A DNA stretch of 9,226 nt from Candidatus Latescibacterota bacterium (GCA_022825185.1 JAJDYK010000071.1:1-9226), one strand, 5' to 3'; counted from the stretch's first letter, positions 1-6,731 are shown. Numbers and translations are program-made. Notes: a model not told the origin generated them from the letters alone.

Positions 1-901
1 GATGGACTTGGCCTAAGTCGGGAGAGGACGAGTACGCGTAATCGATTGCGTAGCGGTCCATGATTAGGCCGGCCCCGGCGCTCAGGCCCAGCGGCTCCTC
101 GTCTTGGCTGCCGGTCTGTTGGGTAGTGTAACCGGGTCGGACATAGAGGCCCGCGGCGAGTTGGATTTCAAGGCCGAAGGCTAGGTAGGAGTCGTTGTCG
201 TTGGGCAAGTTGAAATCGGCGACCAAGAGCACGGGCACTGGCATGTGCGCGAGGTGATGGGCCATCCCTAGGCGGATGTGGACCGGCAGCGAGTCCTTGA
301 AGCCCTCGGTATAGCCCGAGCGCACAAAACCAAGGTTGGAGATTGCCGCGCCGAGCGTCGTGCCCTCGATCGGGGCGCGGACGAGGAGGCCCAGATCGGC
401 GAGATAAGCGTCTGAAGAAAACTCGGCGATGTTTGAATAGACGGCTTTTAGATTGGCACCGACGGCTAGCCAGTCCGGCCCGAGCTGTTGGGCGATGGAC
501 AGATAAGCGGCGAGGTCGGTCGCCGAGAAGGTTCCTAAATCGCGCCCTTCCTCATCGGTATGCCACAAGTCGCCGTAGGATACGTAGTGGACGCTTAGGG
601 CGTGGACGCGCGACCCGTTGGGGACGGCGATGGAGGCGAAACCGGCTTGGGAATCGACGAAATAGCTATTGTAGGCAAGCGCAGCCGTGCGTTCGCTCAA
701 GCCGAAAAGTCCAGCGGGATTCCAGGCCGAGGCCTCGATGTTGCCAGACACGGCCGCGTAGGCTCCGCCGAGTGCAGCAGCGCGGGTGCCGACGCCGATT
801 TTGAGAAAGTTGAAACCCGTAGTGCCCGCGTTGGGATTGATCGCACTAGCAGGCGTCAAGGTCGAAAATAGGATGCAGGCGGCAAGGGCACAGTATCTCA
901 T
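1..901 (-). CDS. PorV/PorQ-family outer-membrane protein (partial, C-terminus beyond window)
   Basis: Reading from the ATG at 901 gives 300 codons without a stop up to the window edge, so the C-terminal end is missing. Residues 1-20 form a signal peptide with a likely signal peptidase I site after ASA20. The mature start is followed by FLKIGVGTRAAALGGAYAAV (about 32-51) and by AWNPAGL (59-65), the N-terminal signature of the UPF0164/PorV/PorQ family. The rest alternates short polar and aliphatic stretches ending in aromatics, as in transmembrane beta strands. Family members are outer-membrane barrels. In Bacteroidota PorV is a shuttle for type IX secretion cargo, but many relatives occur without that system, so no secretion role is claimed. 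A GGAG lies 8 bases upstream of the ATG. The gene begins 16 bases after the gatA stop and is probably the last or a late gene of the htrA-to-porV unit. Family assignment is fairly sure; the specific role is unknown. Confidence 0.85.
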   Translation of the reverse strand, partial: MRYCALAACILFSTLTPASAINPNAGTTGFNFLKIGVGTRAAALGGAYAAVSGNIEASAWNPAGLFGLSERTAALAYNSYFVDSQAGFASIAVPNGSRVHALSVHYVSYGDLWHTDEEGRDLGTFSATDLAAYLSIAQQLGPDWLAVGANLKAVYSNIAEFSSDAYLADLGLLVRAPIEGTTLGAAISNLGFVRSGYTEGFKDSLPVHIRLGMAHHLAHMPVPVLLVADFNLPNDNDSYLAFGLEIQLAAGLYVRPGYTTQQTGSQDEEPLGLSAGAGLIMDRYAIDYAYSSSPDLGQVH

Positions 902-917
902 AGGTGGTCTCCAGATT

Positions 918-2363
918 TCAGGCAGCTGCCCGTTCGAGGGCGTGGGCTGTGCGCAGCAAACGAGCTTCTTCGAGGGGCGGGGCCAATAGTTGCACGCCAA
1001 TGGGCAAGTCGCCGTGGCTGCGGGCAAAGGGCACGGATATGGCCGGAATTCCGGCGAGGTTGACCGAGGCCGTGTAGATGTCGTTGAGGTACATCTGCAA
1101 GGGATCGTCGAGTTGTTCGCCGAGGCGGAAGGCGACGGTTGGGGCCACGGGCGAGATCAGTACGTCGCAGGCGGCAAAAGCGCGGGCAAAGTCTTCGCGG
1201 ATCAGGGTGCGCACCTGCTGGGCCTTGCGGTAGTACGCGTCGTAGTAGCCGGCACTCAAGGCGTAGGCCCCGAGCATGATGCGGCGCTTGACCTCGGTGC
1301 CGAACCCCTCGCTGCGCGTGTGCAAGTACATCTCTTGCAGGTCAGTGCTGCCCTCGGCGCGATAGCCGTATTTGACGCCGTCGTAGCGCGCGAGATTAGC
1401 CGATGCCTCGGCCATGGCGATGATGTAATAGGTGCTGATGCAGTATTCGGGATGGCCGGCCACGGGTAGCTCGACATCTACGAGTTCGGCTCCTGCATCC
1501 ACTAGAGCGTTGGCTGCACTTTGAGCCGCCCCGGCTACTTCTGCGTCGAGGGCGGCGGGAAAGTGTTCGCGTGCTAAGCCGACTTTTAGGCCGCAGACGT
1601 CCCCGTTGAGCGCGGCCCGATAGTCCGGCACGGGCGCGGTGCTGGAAGTGGAATCGCGGGGATCGTGCCCGGCGATGGCTTGGAGCAGGAGGGCAGCGTC
1701 TTCGACATCTTTGGTTACGGGGCCGATTTGGTCGAGCGACGAAGCGTAGGCTATGAGCCCGTAGCGCGAGACGCGGCCATAGGTGGGCTTGAGGCCCACG
1801 ACGCCGCAGTAGCTGGCCGGTTGGCGCACCGAACCGCCGGTGTCTGAGCCGAGGGCGAGGACGGTTTCGTCGGCGGCTACAGCCGCGGCTGAACCGCCGC
1901 TGGACCCACCCGGTACCCGCTCGGGATCGCGGGGGTTTAAGGTGGGACCAAAGTAAGAATTTTCGCAGGACGAGCCCATGGCGAACTCGTCCATATTGGT
2001 CTTGCCGATGAAGACAGCGTCGGCGTCGCGCAGCCGCTCGACGGCCGTGGCGTCGTACGGGGCGATGAAGTGTTCGAGAATTTTCGAGCCACAGGTGGTG
2101 CGGCCGCCGCGCACGCAGAGGACGTCCTTGAGGGCCAAGGGAATGCCCGCTAAAGGGCCCAAAGTCTCACCCGCTGCGCGCCGCTGGTCGATGTCATCGG
2201 CGTGGGCTAGGGAACCCTCTGGATCTACGCTGATGAAGGCGTTGATCTGGCCGTCGATTGCGCCGATGCGGTCGAGCGCGGCCTCGACTAGCTGACGGGT
2301 GGTAATTTCCCCTTGTTGCAGGCGAATACTGAGTTCGTGGGCAGTGGCTTGGTTGAGCGCCAT
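918..2363 (-). CDS. gatA: Asp-tRNA(Asn)/Glu-tRNA(Gln) amidotransferase subunit A
   Basis: This is the glutaminase subunit of the GatCAB complex. It releases ammonia from glutamine (or asparagine) so that GatB can convert misacylated Glu-tRNA(Gln) and/or Asp-tRNA(Asn) in the cytoplasm. At 481 residues it has the normal family length. The amidase signature is intact: the Ser-cisSer-Lys triad is K79 (in LALKD), S154 (in GGSSGGS) and S178 (in [10 protein letters not shown]), the same numbers as in well-studied GatA proteins. The Gat-type features [11 protein letters not shown] and [10 protein letters not shown] are also present, which separates it from general amidases. gatB and gatC are not in the window, so they must lie elsewhere. 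The ATG is 3 bases after the tatA stop. No Shine-Dalgarno is visible; the mRNA instead has CCTCCT 5 bases before the ATG, so translation is probably coupled to tatA. The assignment is very secure. Confidence 0.97.
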   Translation of the reverse strand: MALNQATAHELSIRLQQGEITTRQLVEAALDRIGAIDGQINAFISVDPEGSLAHADDIDQRRAAGETLGPLAGIPLALKDVLCVRGGRTTCGSKILEHFIAPYDATAVERLRDADAVFIGKTNMDEFAMGSSCENSYFGPTLNPRDPERVPGGSSGGSAAAVAADETVLALGSDTGGSVRQPASYCGVVGLKPTYGRVSRYGLIAYASSLDQIGPVTKDVEDAALLLQAIAGHDPRDSTSSTAPVPDYRAALNGDVCGLKVGLAREHFPAALDAEVAGAAQSAANALVDAGAELVDVELPVAGHPEYCISTYYIIAMAEASANLARYDGVKYGYRAEGSTDLQEMYLHTRSEGFGTEVKRRIMLGAYALSAGYYDAYYRKAQQVRTLIREDFARAFAACDVLISPVAPTVAFRLGEQLDDPLQMYLNDIYTASVNLAGIPAISVPFARSHGDLPIGVQLLAPPLEEARLLRTAHALERAAA

Positions 2364-2366
2364 GAG

Positions 2367-2639
2367 TTAGGAGGCGGCTTGGTCCTTGTCTTTGGACTGA
2401 GGCTCAGTCTGGGCTTGGTCCTTGTCTTTGGACTGAGGCTCGGTCTGGGCCGGAGGGGCCGTAGGCTGAGCAGGTTGCTTGGGGGCCTCGATTTCGTCCT
2501 GCACGTCGCGCATGGCAGTGCGGAATTCGCGGATGCCCTTACCCAAGCCCTGTGCCATCTCGGGGATGCGCTTGGCACCGAAGATAAGCAGAATGACGAC
2601 GAAGATGATGAGTATTTCCCAATGGCCCATACCGAACAT
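2367..2639 (-). CDS. tatA: Sec-independent protein translocase subunit TatA
   Basis: TatA forms the pore-like oligomer that lets folded proteins with twin-arginine signals cross the inner membrane. The 90-residue protein has the standard plan: a short periplasmic N-terminus with glutamate at position 8, one transmembrane helix (about 7-20), the FG hinge at F20-G21, and an amphipathic helix from about 22 to 50 that includes GAKRIPEMAQGLGKGIREFR. The tail (51-90) is proline, glutamine and charge rich and ends in two identical copies of AQTEPQSKDKDQ (64-75 and 76-87), encoded by a 36-bp tandem duplication. The tail is usually dispensable in TatA, so activity is probably retained. A TatB is possible on sequence alone, but the short length and hinge favour TatA/E. 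tatC is not in the window. GGGAG lies 8 bases before the ATG. The neighbours are a DUF4321-like membrane protein upstream and gatA 3 bases downstream. Confidence 0.95.
   Translation of the reverse strand: MFGMGHWEILIIFVVILLIFGAKRIPEMAQGLGKGIREFRTAMRDVQDEIEAPKQPAQPTAPPAQTEPQSKDKDQAQTEPQSKDKDQAAS
2376..2450. repeat. 36-bp in-frame tandem duplication in the tatA tail
   Basis: Bases 2376-2414 match 2412-2450 at an offset of 36 with one difference (A at 2406 against G at 2442). The period is a multiple of three, so the duplication adds exactly 12 residues (AQTEPQSKDKDQ) and leaves the frame open. The single mismatch is synonymous, because both protein copies are identical. Near identity suggests a recent slippage or unequal-recombination event, or ongoing expansion and contraction. 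Confidence 0.95.
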
Positions 2640-2663
2640 GGCTCTAGCTCCCGAAAGATGTTT

Positions 2664-2945
2664 TTAATAGCTGTGGCGGAAGTAGTACCAGCCGACGAAG
2701 AGTCCCAACATAGTGATTAGGTTGAACTTCAGCGACAGCTCAAACGAAAAGGACAGGATGATGAGGTTGAACATATGTGGCCCGATGGAATACTCCACAT
2801 AGCGCAAGAGGGCGAGTTCGACGATGGTATCGGGGCCGACTATGGCGATGAGGATAAACCTCAGCATCTCACCGACGATATTGGCACTGATCATCGTGGT
2901 GAAGAGGATGAGGATGAGATGGGTGAGAGGTTTATCGTGCAGCAT
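2664..2945 (-). CDS. small membrane protein, DUF4321-like, function unknown
   Basis: The 93-residue protein is strongly hydrophobic. It has a first membrane segment at about 8-37, a short amphipathic linker containing VELALLRYVEYSIGP, and a hydrophobic C-terminal half from about 58 to 90 that ends WYYFRHSY. The C-terminal pattern, in which a strand-like LIILSFSFELSLKFNLITML is followed by a glycine-containing helix, resembles the DUF4321 family of short membrane proteins (typically 80-95 residues). This match is from memory of the pattern, not from a search. No catalytic motif is visible. The ATG lies 6 bases after the pssA stop with no clear Shine-Dalgarno, so translation is probably coupled. 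tatA follows 24 bases later. The position between pssA and tatA suggests an inner-membrane protein, but no function can be assigned. The gene itself is convincing; the family name is moderately sure. Confidence 0.75.
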   Translation of the reverse strand: MLHDKPLTHLILILFTTMISANIVGEMLRFILIAIVGPDTIVELALLRYVEYSIGPHMFNLIILSFSFELSLKFNLITMLGLFVGWYYFRHSY

Positions 2946-2951
2946 TATGAC

Positions 2952-3647
2952 TCAGGCGTGTTGCGTGACGGCACCATGCACGAGCCGACAGACCCAGCGA
3001 ATGGGCCCGGAGAAGACGTACACGAGGATCATGGGAAAGAAAAAGATGCCGTCGTAAATGGTCAGCCCGACCGTGGTGACGAAGTAAAGCTGTTTGAAGC
3101 GGTCGCTGAGGGAAGTGCCACGGAAATTGGGAACACTGTCGTAATCGAGCCGACTAACCATCAGCAAGGACAGTACTAAAACCAGCAGCACGGCCAGCGG
3201 CGTGGCGTGGGGAATGGGCCACGCTTTGACAAAGACCACGTATTGGGTGAGACAGACCGCAGCCGTGGGAATGGCCAAGCCCATGTAAAATTCGCCGCGC
3301 TCGCCATCGAGGCTAAGCGTATTGAAGCGGGCGAGACGCATGGCACCGCAGAGCAGGAACACAAAAGCCAGCGCCAGTCCCCAGCCGGTTGGCAGGTGGG
3401 CCTGATAGATGATGGCTGCGGGCACGATGCCAAAGGTGCAGGCATCGACAATGGAATCGAACTGGAGTCCAAACATGGAGTCGCGTCCCATGACCCGGGC
3501 GAGTTGACCGTCCATTTTGTCTAATACTGCGCCCAAAAAGATGAGCCAAGCGGCTGGCACGTAATTGCCGCTAAAGGCGTAGTGCAGGGCGAGGAATCCG
3601 CAGAACAGATTGCCGATGGTGAACGCGGTGGGTATGAACTGCCTCAT
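2952..3647 (-). CDS. pssA: CDP-diacylglycerol-serine O-phosphatidyltransferase
   Basis: The enzyme makes phosphatidylserine from CDP-diacylglycerol and serine in the inner membrane, the first committed step to phosphatidylethanolamine. The protein (231 residues from the chosen start) has the full CDP-alcohol phosphatidyltransferase motif: D43, D46-G47, A50-R51, G60, D64 and D68, with the expected spacing DG-x2-AR-x8-G-x3-D-x3-D. The N-terminus MRQFIPTAFTIGNLFCGF is typical of the integral-membrane (Bacillus-type) PssA, and there are about six to eight hydrophobic segments. Phosphatidylglycerol or phosphatidylinositol synthases share the motif, but the TxxNLxCGF start favours PssA. An upstream in-frame start at 3698 would add 17 residues and overlap htrA by 32 bases. 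The ATG at 3647 is preferred because AGGAAGG precedes it by 8 bases and it falls just after the htrA stop. No phosphatidylserine decarboxylase gene is adjacent. Confidence 0.95.
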   Translation of the reverse strand: MRQFIPTAFTIGNLFCGFLALHYAFSGNYVPAAWLIFLGAVLDKMDGQLARVMGRDSMFGLQFDSIVDACTFGIVPAAIIYQAHLPTGWGLALAFVFLLCGAMRLARFNTLSLDGERGEFYMGLAIPTAAVCLTQYVVFVKAWPIPHATPLAVLLVLVLSLLMVSRLDYDSVPNFRGTSLSDRFKQLYFVTTVGLTIYDGIFFFPMILVYVFSGPIRWVCRLVHGAVTQHA

Positions 3648-3655
3648 TTTCGCAT

Positions 3656-3662
3656 CCTTCCT
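3656..3662 (-). promoter_or_regulatory. ribosome binding site that sets the pssA start
   Basis: On the minus strand AGGAAGG lies in the 19-base gap between the htrA stop and the pssA ATG, 8 bases from that ATG. It supports the start at 3647 over the longer in-frame option at 3698. Confidence 0.8.
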
Positions 3663-3666
3663 GCCG

Positions 3667-4770
3667 CTAGCGCCGCGCCCGATAGGGGCGCTCTTCAAGG
3701 GTCAGGTCAAGGTTGTAATGCTCGTTGTGGCGCACCACGTCGAGCGCGGCGACTTCGCCGACGCGCAAGCCACGCAGCACGCCAATGGCCTCGTCGGTAC
3801 TGCGAATTTTTTCGTCGTTGACCGCAACGATTACGTCGCCCTTTTCGAGGCCCGCTAGTTTGGCCGGACTGTCGTTAGCAACCCTGACGACTAGGACCCC
3901 ATCCGTGGAATCGAGCCTTAGGTACTCCGCTAGAGGCGGAGTGATGTCTTGGACGGCTAGGATGCCGGTCCAAGAGCGACGCACTTGGCCGTATTGGCGA
4001 ATTTCCTCCAAGAAGCTCGTGGCCGTGTCGATGGGAATGGCGAAGCCAATGCCAATAGAGCCGCTGGCGTATTCGCCGCCGGTGTAGATAAAGCTGTTGA
4101 TGCCGATGACCTCGCCGTCGGCATTGACCAAGGGGCCACCGCTGTTGCCGAGATTGATGGCCGCATCAGTTTGAATCATGTCGCGGTAGTAGTAATCGCC
4201 TTGGGGTTCGGAAAAGTCGCGATCTAGGGCGCTGACGACGCCGATGCTGACGGTAGGCCCCAAATCAAAAGGGTTGCCAATAGCAATAGCCCATTCGCCG
4301 ACCAGAATATCGCCCGAAGTCCCAAGGGGCGCAACCGGCATATTGCCGTCATCTACCTTGAGGACGGCGAGGTCGAAATTGGGGTCTGAGGCCACGTAGC
4401 GGGCCTCAAAGGTGCGGCTGTTGGGCTCGGGCAGAGAGATGGTGATTTTTTGTAATTGGCGCGGATCGCCGACGACATGGCTATTGGTGAGAATGTAGCC
4501 CTCGTCATCGACGACAAAGCCCGAGCCGGTGGAGACGCGGTCATGGTCCCGGGGCACGTAGTAGAAAGGCGAGAAAAAGTTCCAGAAAGGATCGCCGCGA
4601 TATCTGTATAGGTGCTGGACGCGCTCGCGGTAGCGCACGTGGAGGCTGACAACCGAGGGCTGGACCCGCTCTACGGCCTGCACTACGGCTGTGCGGCGCG
4701 ATTCCCCAATGGACGCGTCAGCATGGCTCAGAGCCAATACCAGCAGAGCGAGCGGGCAGATAAAGTGCAA
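3667..4770 (-). CDS. htrA: HtrA/DegQ-family periplasmic serine protease with one PDZ domain
   Basis: This is a trypsin-like protease that degrades or refolds damaged envelope proteins. Numbering from the longest in-frame start (TTG at 4839, 390 residues), the triad is H121 (in TNSHVV), D156 (in NFDLAVL) and S233 (in GNSGGPL). The protease domain covers about 50-280 and a single PDZ domain about 290-385, with its carboxylate-binding part near DGVLV and its AGLEKGDVIVAVN segment. The aromatic loop at 76-98 fits the LA loop of DegQ/DegS relatives. A hydrophobic stretch ending ALSHADA (27-42) looks like a signal peptide or membrane anchor. The start is uncertain because no in-frame ATG exists. 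The TTG at 4770 is chosen for its GAGGT with 6-base spacing downstream of a promoter. The TTG at 4800 would give a more classical MKKFISR n-region but lacks a Shine-Dalgarno. One PDZ domain makes it DegS- or DegQ-like rather than a full DegP. Confidence 0.94.
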   Translation of the reverse strand: MHFICPLALLVLALSHADASIGESRRTAVVQAVERVQPSVVSLHVRYRERVQHLYRYRGDPFWNFFSPFYYVPRDHDRVSTGSGFVVDDEGYILTNSHVVGDPRQLQKITISLPEPNSRTFEARYVASDPNFDLAVLKVDDGNMPVAPLGTSGDILVGEWAIAIGNPFDLGPTVSIGVVSALDRDFSEPQGDYYYRDMIQTDAAINLGNSGGPLVNADGEVIGINSFIYTGGEYASGSIGIGFAIPIDTATSFLEEIRQYGQVRRSWTGILAVQDITPPLAEYLRLDSTDGVLVVRVANDSPAKLAGLEKGDVIVAVNDEKIRSTDEAIGVLRGLRVGEVAALDVVRHNEHYNLDLTLEERPYRARR

Positions 4771-4776
4771 AGTGGT

Positions 4777-4781
4777 ACCTC
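4777..4781 (-). promoter_or_regulatory. candidate ribosome binding site for htrA
   Basis: GAGGT on the minus strand, followed by 6 bases and then TTG (4770-4768). It is the only Shine-Dalgarno-like sequence near the possible htrA starts and lies downstream of the predicted promoter, so it favours the short start. The resulting signal peptide (MHFICPLALL...) has no lysine or arginine in its n-region, which is a point against this choice. Confidence 0.5.
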
Positions 4782-4809
4782 GAGAAATGAATTTCTTCAA
4801 TGACAAGTA

Positions 4810-4839
4810 ATTATATAACAATAATATACATGGTTGCAA
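4810..4839 (-). promoter_or_regulatory. sigma-70-like promoter for htrA and downstream genes
   Basis: On the minus strand TTGCAA (4839-4834, four of six bases matching TTGACA) is separated by 18 bases from a perfect TATAAT (4815-4810). Transcription would begin near 4803, about 33 bases before the TTG at 4770 and only a few bases before the TTG at 4800. It would drive htrA, pssA, the DUF4321-like gene, tatA, gatA and the porV-like gene. No CpxR- or sigma-E-like element was recognised, so stress control of htrA cannot be inferred. Confidence 0.6.
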
Positions 4840-4866
4840 ATATTGTGCAGCCGTCGCGCAGGGCCG

Positions 4867-5172
4867 CTAGTCCGGCAATTCGTTGCCTAGACGCAGTATA
4901 GCATCAAAGCGGTCGTTTTTGGCGGCCTTGTTCCTCTTGGTGATGCCACATTTGGTGCAGCGGTGGACGAGGATATAATCGCCGCGTTTGCTGGTAAATC
5001 CCACCGGCTCCATCAAGCCGCGACAGCGCTCGGCGCGGTCACCTGGGTTGACATCGACGTGTTGGCTCCAGAGGCATTCGGGGCAGTGATTGGTGTAGCC
5101 ATCGCCCTGCGCGTAAAAACCACAATTTCCGCAGGTAAAATTTTCAATGTGCCGCTGGAATTTTTTGCCCAT
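4867..5172 (-). CDS. RNHCP-domain zinc-ribbon protein, function unknown
   Basis: The 101-residue cytoplasmic protein is a full-length member of the RNHCP family, named for a conserved Arg-Asn-His-Cys-Pro motif. Likely metal ligands are C14 and C17 (TCGNCG), C30 and C33 (NHCPECLW), C72 and C75 (CTKC), with H29, H38 and C50 also conserved-looking. The core reads NHCPECLWSQHVDVNPGDR, followed by CRGLMEP, both strong family signatures. Threonine stands at position 27 where arginine is expected (TNHCP rather than RNHCP), while the remainder is intact. The family has no established function that I know of; a zinc-bound, nucleic-acid or structural role is plausible but unproven. The ATG follows the truA stop with no gap (TAAATG) and no strong Shine-Dalgarno, so translation is probably coupled to truA. 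The next gene, htrA, has its own promoter, so this may be the last gene of the upstream unit. Confidence 0.9.
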   Translation of the reverse strand: MGKKFQRHIENFTCGNCGFYAQGDGYTNHCPECLWSQHVDVNPGDRAERCRGLMEPVGFTSKRGDYILVHRCTKCGITKRNKAAKNDRFDAILRLGNELPD

Positions 5173-5925
5173 TTAGACTACCGTGCTAAAGCTATCGGGG
5201 TACGCCACCCACAGTAGGCAGAGGCCGCACGCAGGAGCCGTGGCGCCGGCCGCGGTGCGGTCGCCGCTGGCGAGTAATTCAGCGATGGCTGTTGGCGGCC
5301 TCGTACCGCGGCCGATTTCGACCATGGTGCCGACGAGGATCCGCACCATGTGGCGGAGGAAGCGGTTGGCCTCGATTTCAAAGACTAGCTCGGGGCCGTT
5401 TTGGGTCCAGACTGCGTCGAAGACATGGCAGGTGAAGTGTTCGGGGATGGGATCTTGTTTGCAAAAGGCTCCGAAAGAGCGTTCGCCGCAGAGCGCGCGG
5501 GCGGACGCGGCCATAGGTGCCAGAGATAGCACCGGATAATAGGTCCACACCTGAGTGCGGTTGACGGCTGCCTTGCCTTGGTGAATGCGGTAGCGATAGC
5601 GCTTGCGGGTTGCGCTGTAGCGGGCGTGGAAGTCCTCGACGACTTCGTCGGCGGCGCGCACGGCAATGTCCGGGGGCAAGAGGCCGTTGAGACTGCGGAG
5701 CATCCGGTCTGTGGGCAGCGGGGCCTCGGTCTGGAAATGAGCTACCTGCCCGAGGGCATGGGTTCCAGCGTCCGTGCGGCCTGCGCCGATGAGGCGGACC
5801 GGCTCTTTGAGCAGGATGTGCAGAGCTTTTTCGAGCGCGTCTTGCACGGTGCGGCCGCTCTTTTGGCTCTGCCAGCCGACAAAGTGAGTGCCGTCGTATT
5901 CGATTACTAGGCGCAGCGTCCGCAT
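5173..5925 (-). CDS. truA: tRNA pseudouridine(38-40) synthase
   Basis: TruA converts uridines 38, 39 and 40 in the anticodon arm of many tRNAs to pseudouridine. The 250-residue protein has the usual length. Key elements are the N-terminal EYDGTHFVGWQSQ (9-21), RTVQDALEKAL (25-35), the catalytic aspartate D52 in GAGRTDAGTHA (47-57), and the C-terminal RFLRHMVRILVGTMVEIGRG block typical of TruA. It lies 5 bases after ecfT and directly abuts the RNHCP gene. An AAGGG just upstream of the ATG is a close-spaced ribosome site. The ecfT-truA order is well known from Firmicutes ribosomal-protein clusters, although the ecfA and ribosomal-protein genes usual there are missing here. The assignment is very secure. 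Confidence 0.97.
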   Translation of the reverse strand: MRTLRLVIEYDGTHFVGWQSQKSGRTVQDALEKALHILLKEPVRLIGAGRTDAGTHALGQVAHFQTEAPLPTDRMLRSLNGLLPPDIAVRAADEVVEDFHARYSATRKRYRYRIHQGKAAVNRTQVWTYYPVLSLAPMAASARALCGERSFGAFCKQDPIPEHFTCHVFDAVWTQNGPELVFEIEANRFLRHMVRILVGTMVEIGRGTRPPTAIAELLASGDRTAAGATAPACGLCLLWVAYPDSFSTVV

Positions 5926-5930
5926 CGCCC

Positions 5931-6731
5931 TTAACGCAAGAAGTACACGAGTGCGACCAAGCCTAGGGCGGCCAAGGCGAATAGACCGTCGGCGCGGCCA
6001 AAGCGCAGCGGGCGATAGTGGGTGCGTTCGGCTCCGCTAGCATAACAGCGGCTCTCCATGGCCAAGGCGAGGCGATCGGCTCGGCCGCAGGCTGCGACGA
6101 GGAGGGGTACGAGGAGGGGCACGAGGTTTTTGCTGCGGCGCAGAAAAGAGCCGCCAAAGTCGGCCCCGCGCGCCAGTTGGGCTTTGCGCAGGCGCTCGGC
6201 TTCGTCGAGGAGCACGGGGATAAATCGCAGGGCAATGGAGATCATCAGCGCCATGTCGCCGGCCGGGAAGCCAAAGCGGCGCAAGGGGCTGAAGAGGCGT
6301 TCTAGGCCGTTGGTTATCTCCATTGGCGCGGTCGTGAGCGTCAAGAGCGTGGCGGCGACGATGGCTGCGGCTAGCCGCGCGGTGAAGAAGGCTCCCAAGT
6401 GCAGGCCCTCGGCGGTCAGAACGTGATCGGAAAAGGGCAACGGCAAAATGGGCCGACCGGGCGTGAGCAGCGCGTGGAGGCCAAAGGTGAACAGGAAGAG
6501 CCAGGCAAAGGTTTTGAGCTGGCGCAGGATGAGGCGCAAAGGCACCCGCGCCAAGGCGGTGGCCACTAAGAGGAAAGCTCCAAGTAGCAGCAGGGCGAGT
6601 GCGTTGGGTGCGGCAAAAGCCGCCAGCGTCAACGCGAAAACGCCCCCTAACTTGGTGCGCGGATCGAGGCGGTGGATCGGCGAGTCGAGCGCGATGTAGC
6701 GGCCGAGCGCGATGTCCTGCAAGAAGGCCAA
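5931..6731 (-). CDS. ecfT: energy-coupling factor transporter transmembrane subunit EcfT
   Basis: EcfT is the membrane scaffold that couples ATP hydrolysis by EcfA/EcfA' to a substrate-binding S component, importing vitamins or metal ions. The 266-residue protein begins with the family hallmark SPIHRLDPRTK (17-27), has hydrophobic segments at about 28-60, 72-92, 110-133 and 247-265, and carries the two coupling-helix motifs: ARG at 187-189 (KAQLARGADF) and the second at 224-230 (AMESRCY), followed by ERTHYRPL. Both fit the cytoplasmic helices that dock onto EcfA. There is no in-frame ATG near the N-terminus. TTG at 6731, 3 bases after the stop of the binding protein, or TTG at 6722 are the options, and neither has a Shine-Dalgarno, so translation is probably coupled. 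No ecfA or S component is in the window; partners must lie upstream beyond the edge or elsewhere. The family call is very secure; the substrate is unknown. Confidence 0.94.
   Translation of the reverse strand: MAFLQDIALGRYIALDSPIHRLDPRTKLGGVFALTLAAFAAPNALALLLLGAFLLVATALARVPLRLILRQLKTFAWLFLFTFGLHALLTPGRPILPLPFSDHVLTAEGLHLGAFFTARLAAAIVAATLLTLTTAPMEITNGLERLFSPLRRFGFPAGDMALMISIALRFIPVLLDEAERLRKAQLARGADFGGSFLRRSKNLVPLLVPLLVAACGRADRLALAMESRCYASGAERTHYRPLRFGRADGLFALAALGLVALVYFLR

Larger units (their letters stand above)
4771..4866. other. AT-rich intergenic gap between the RNHCP gene and htrA
   Basis: This is the only sizeable gap in the window and is strikingly AT-rich (about 4788-4846) against GC-rich surroundings. 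It holds the htrA promoter and ribosome site. At its upstream side, on the minus strand, GCGGCC (4867-4862) and GGCTGC (4852-4847) could form a 6-bp stem with one G-U pair and a 9-base loop overlapping the RNHCP stop codon. The following ACAATATTT is not a convincing uridine run, so this is at best a weak terminator. Confidence 0.6.

Noticed and set aside
343..804. 153-codon open frame on the plus strand
   Set aside because: Arginine-rich low-complexity product lying antisense to the PorV/PorQ-family gene, which has a signal peptide and family motifs; a GC-rich shadow.
990..1469. 159-codon open frame on the plus strand
   Set aside because: Antisense to gatA, with no recognisable domain and no start context; gatA is certain.
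2313..2720. 135-codon plus-strand frame spanning the tatA region with LGLVLVFGLRL repeats
   Set aside because: The repeated hydrophobic text is the antisense reading of the 36-bp tatA duplication, not a membrane protein.
3648..3698. longer N-terminus for pssA (17 extra residues)
   Set aside because: The extension overlaps htrA by 32 bases and has no family resemblance, while the ATG at 3647 has AGGAAGG at ideal spacing.
4847..4867. possible rho-independent terminator after the RNHCP gene (minus strand)
   Set aside because: Only 6 bp of stem with one G-U pair and a 9-base loop, and the downstream ACAATATTT is not a uridine run.
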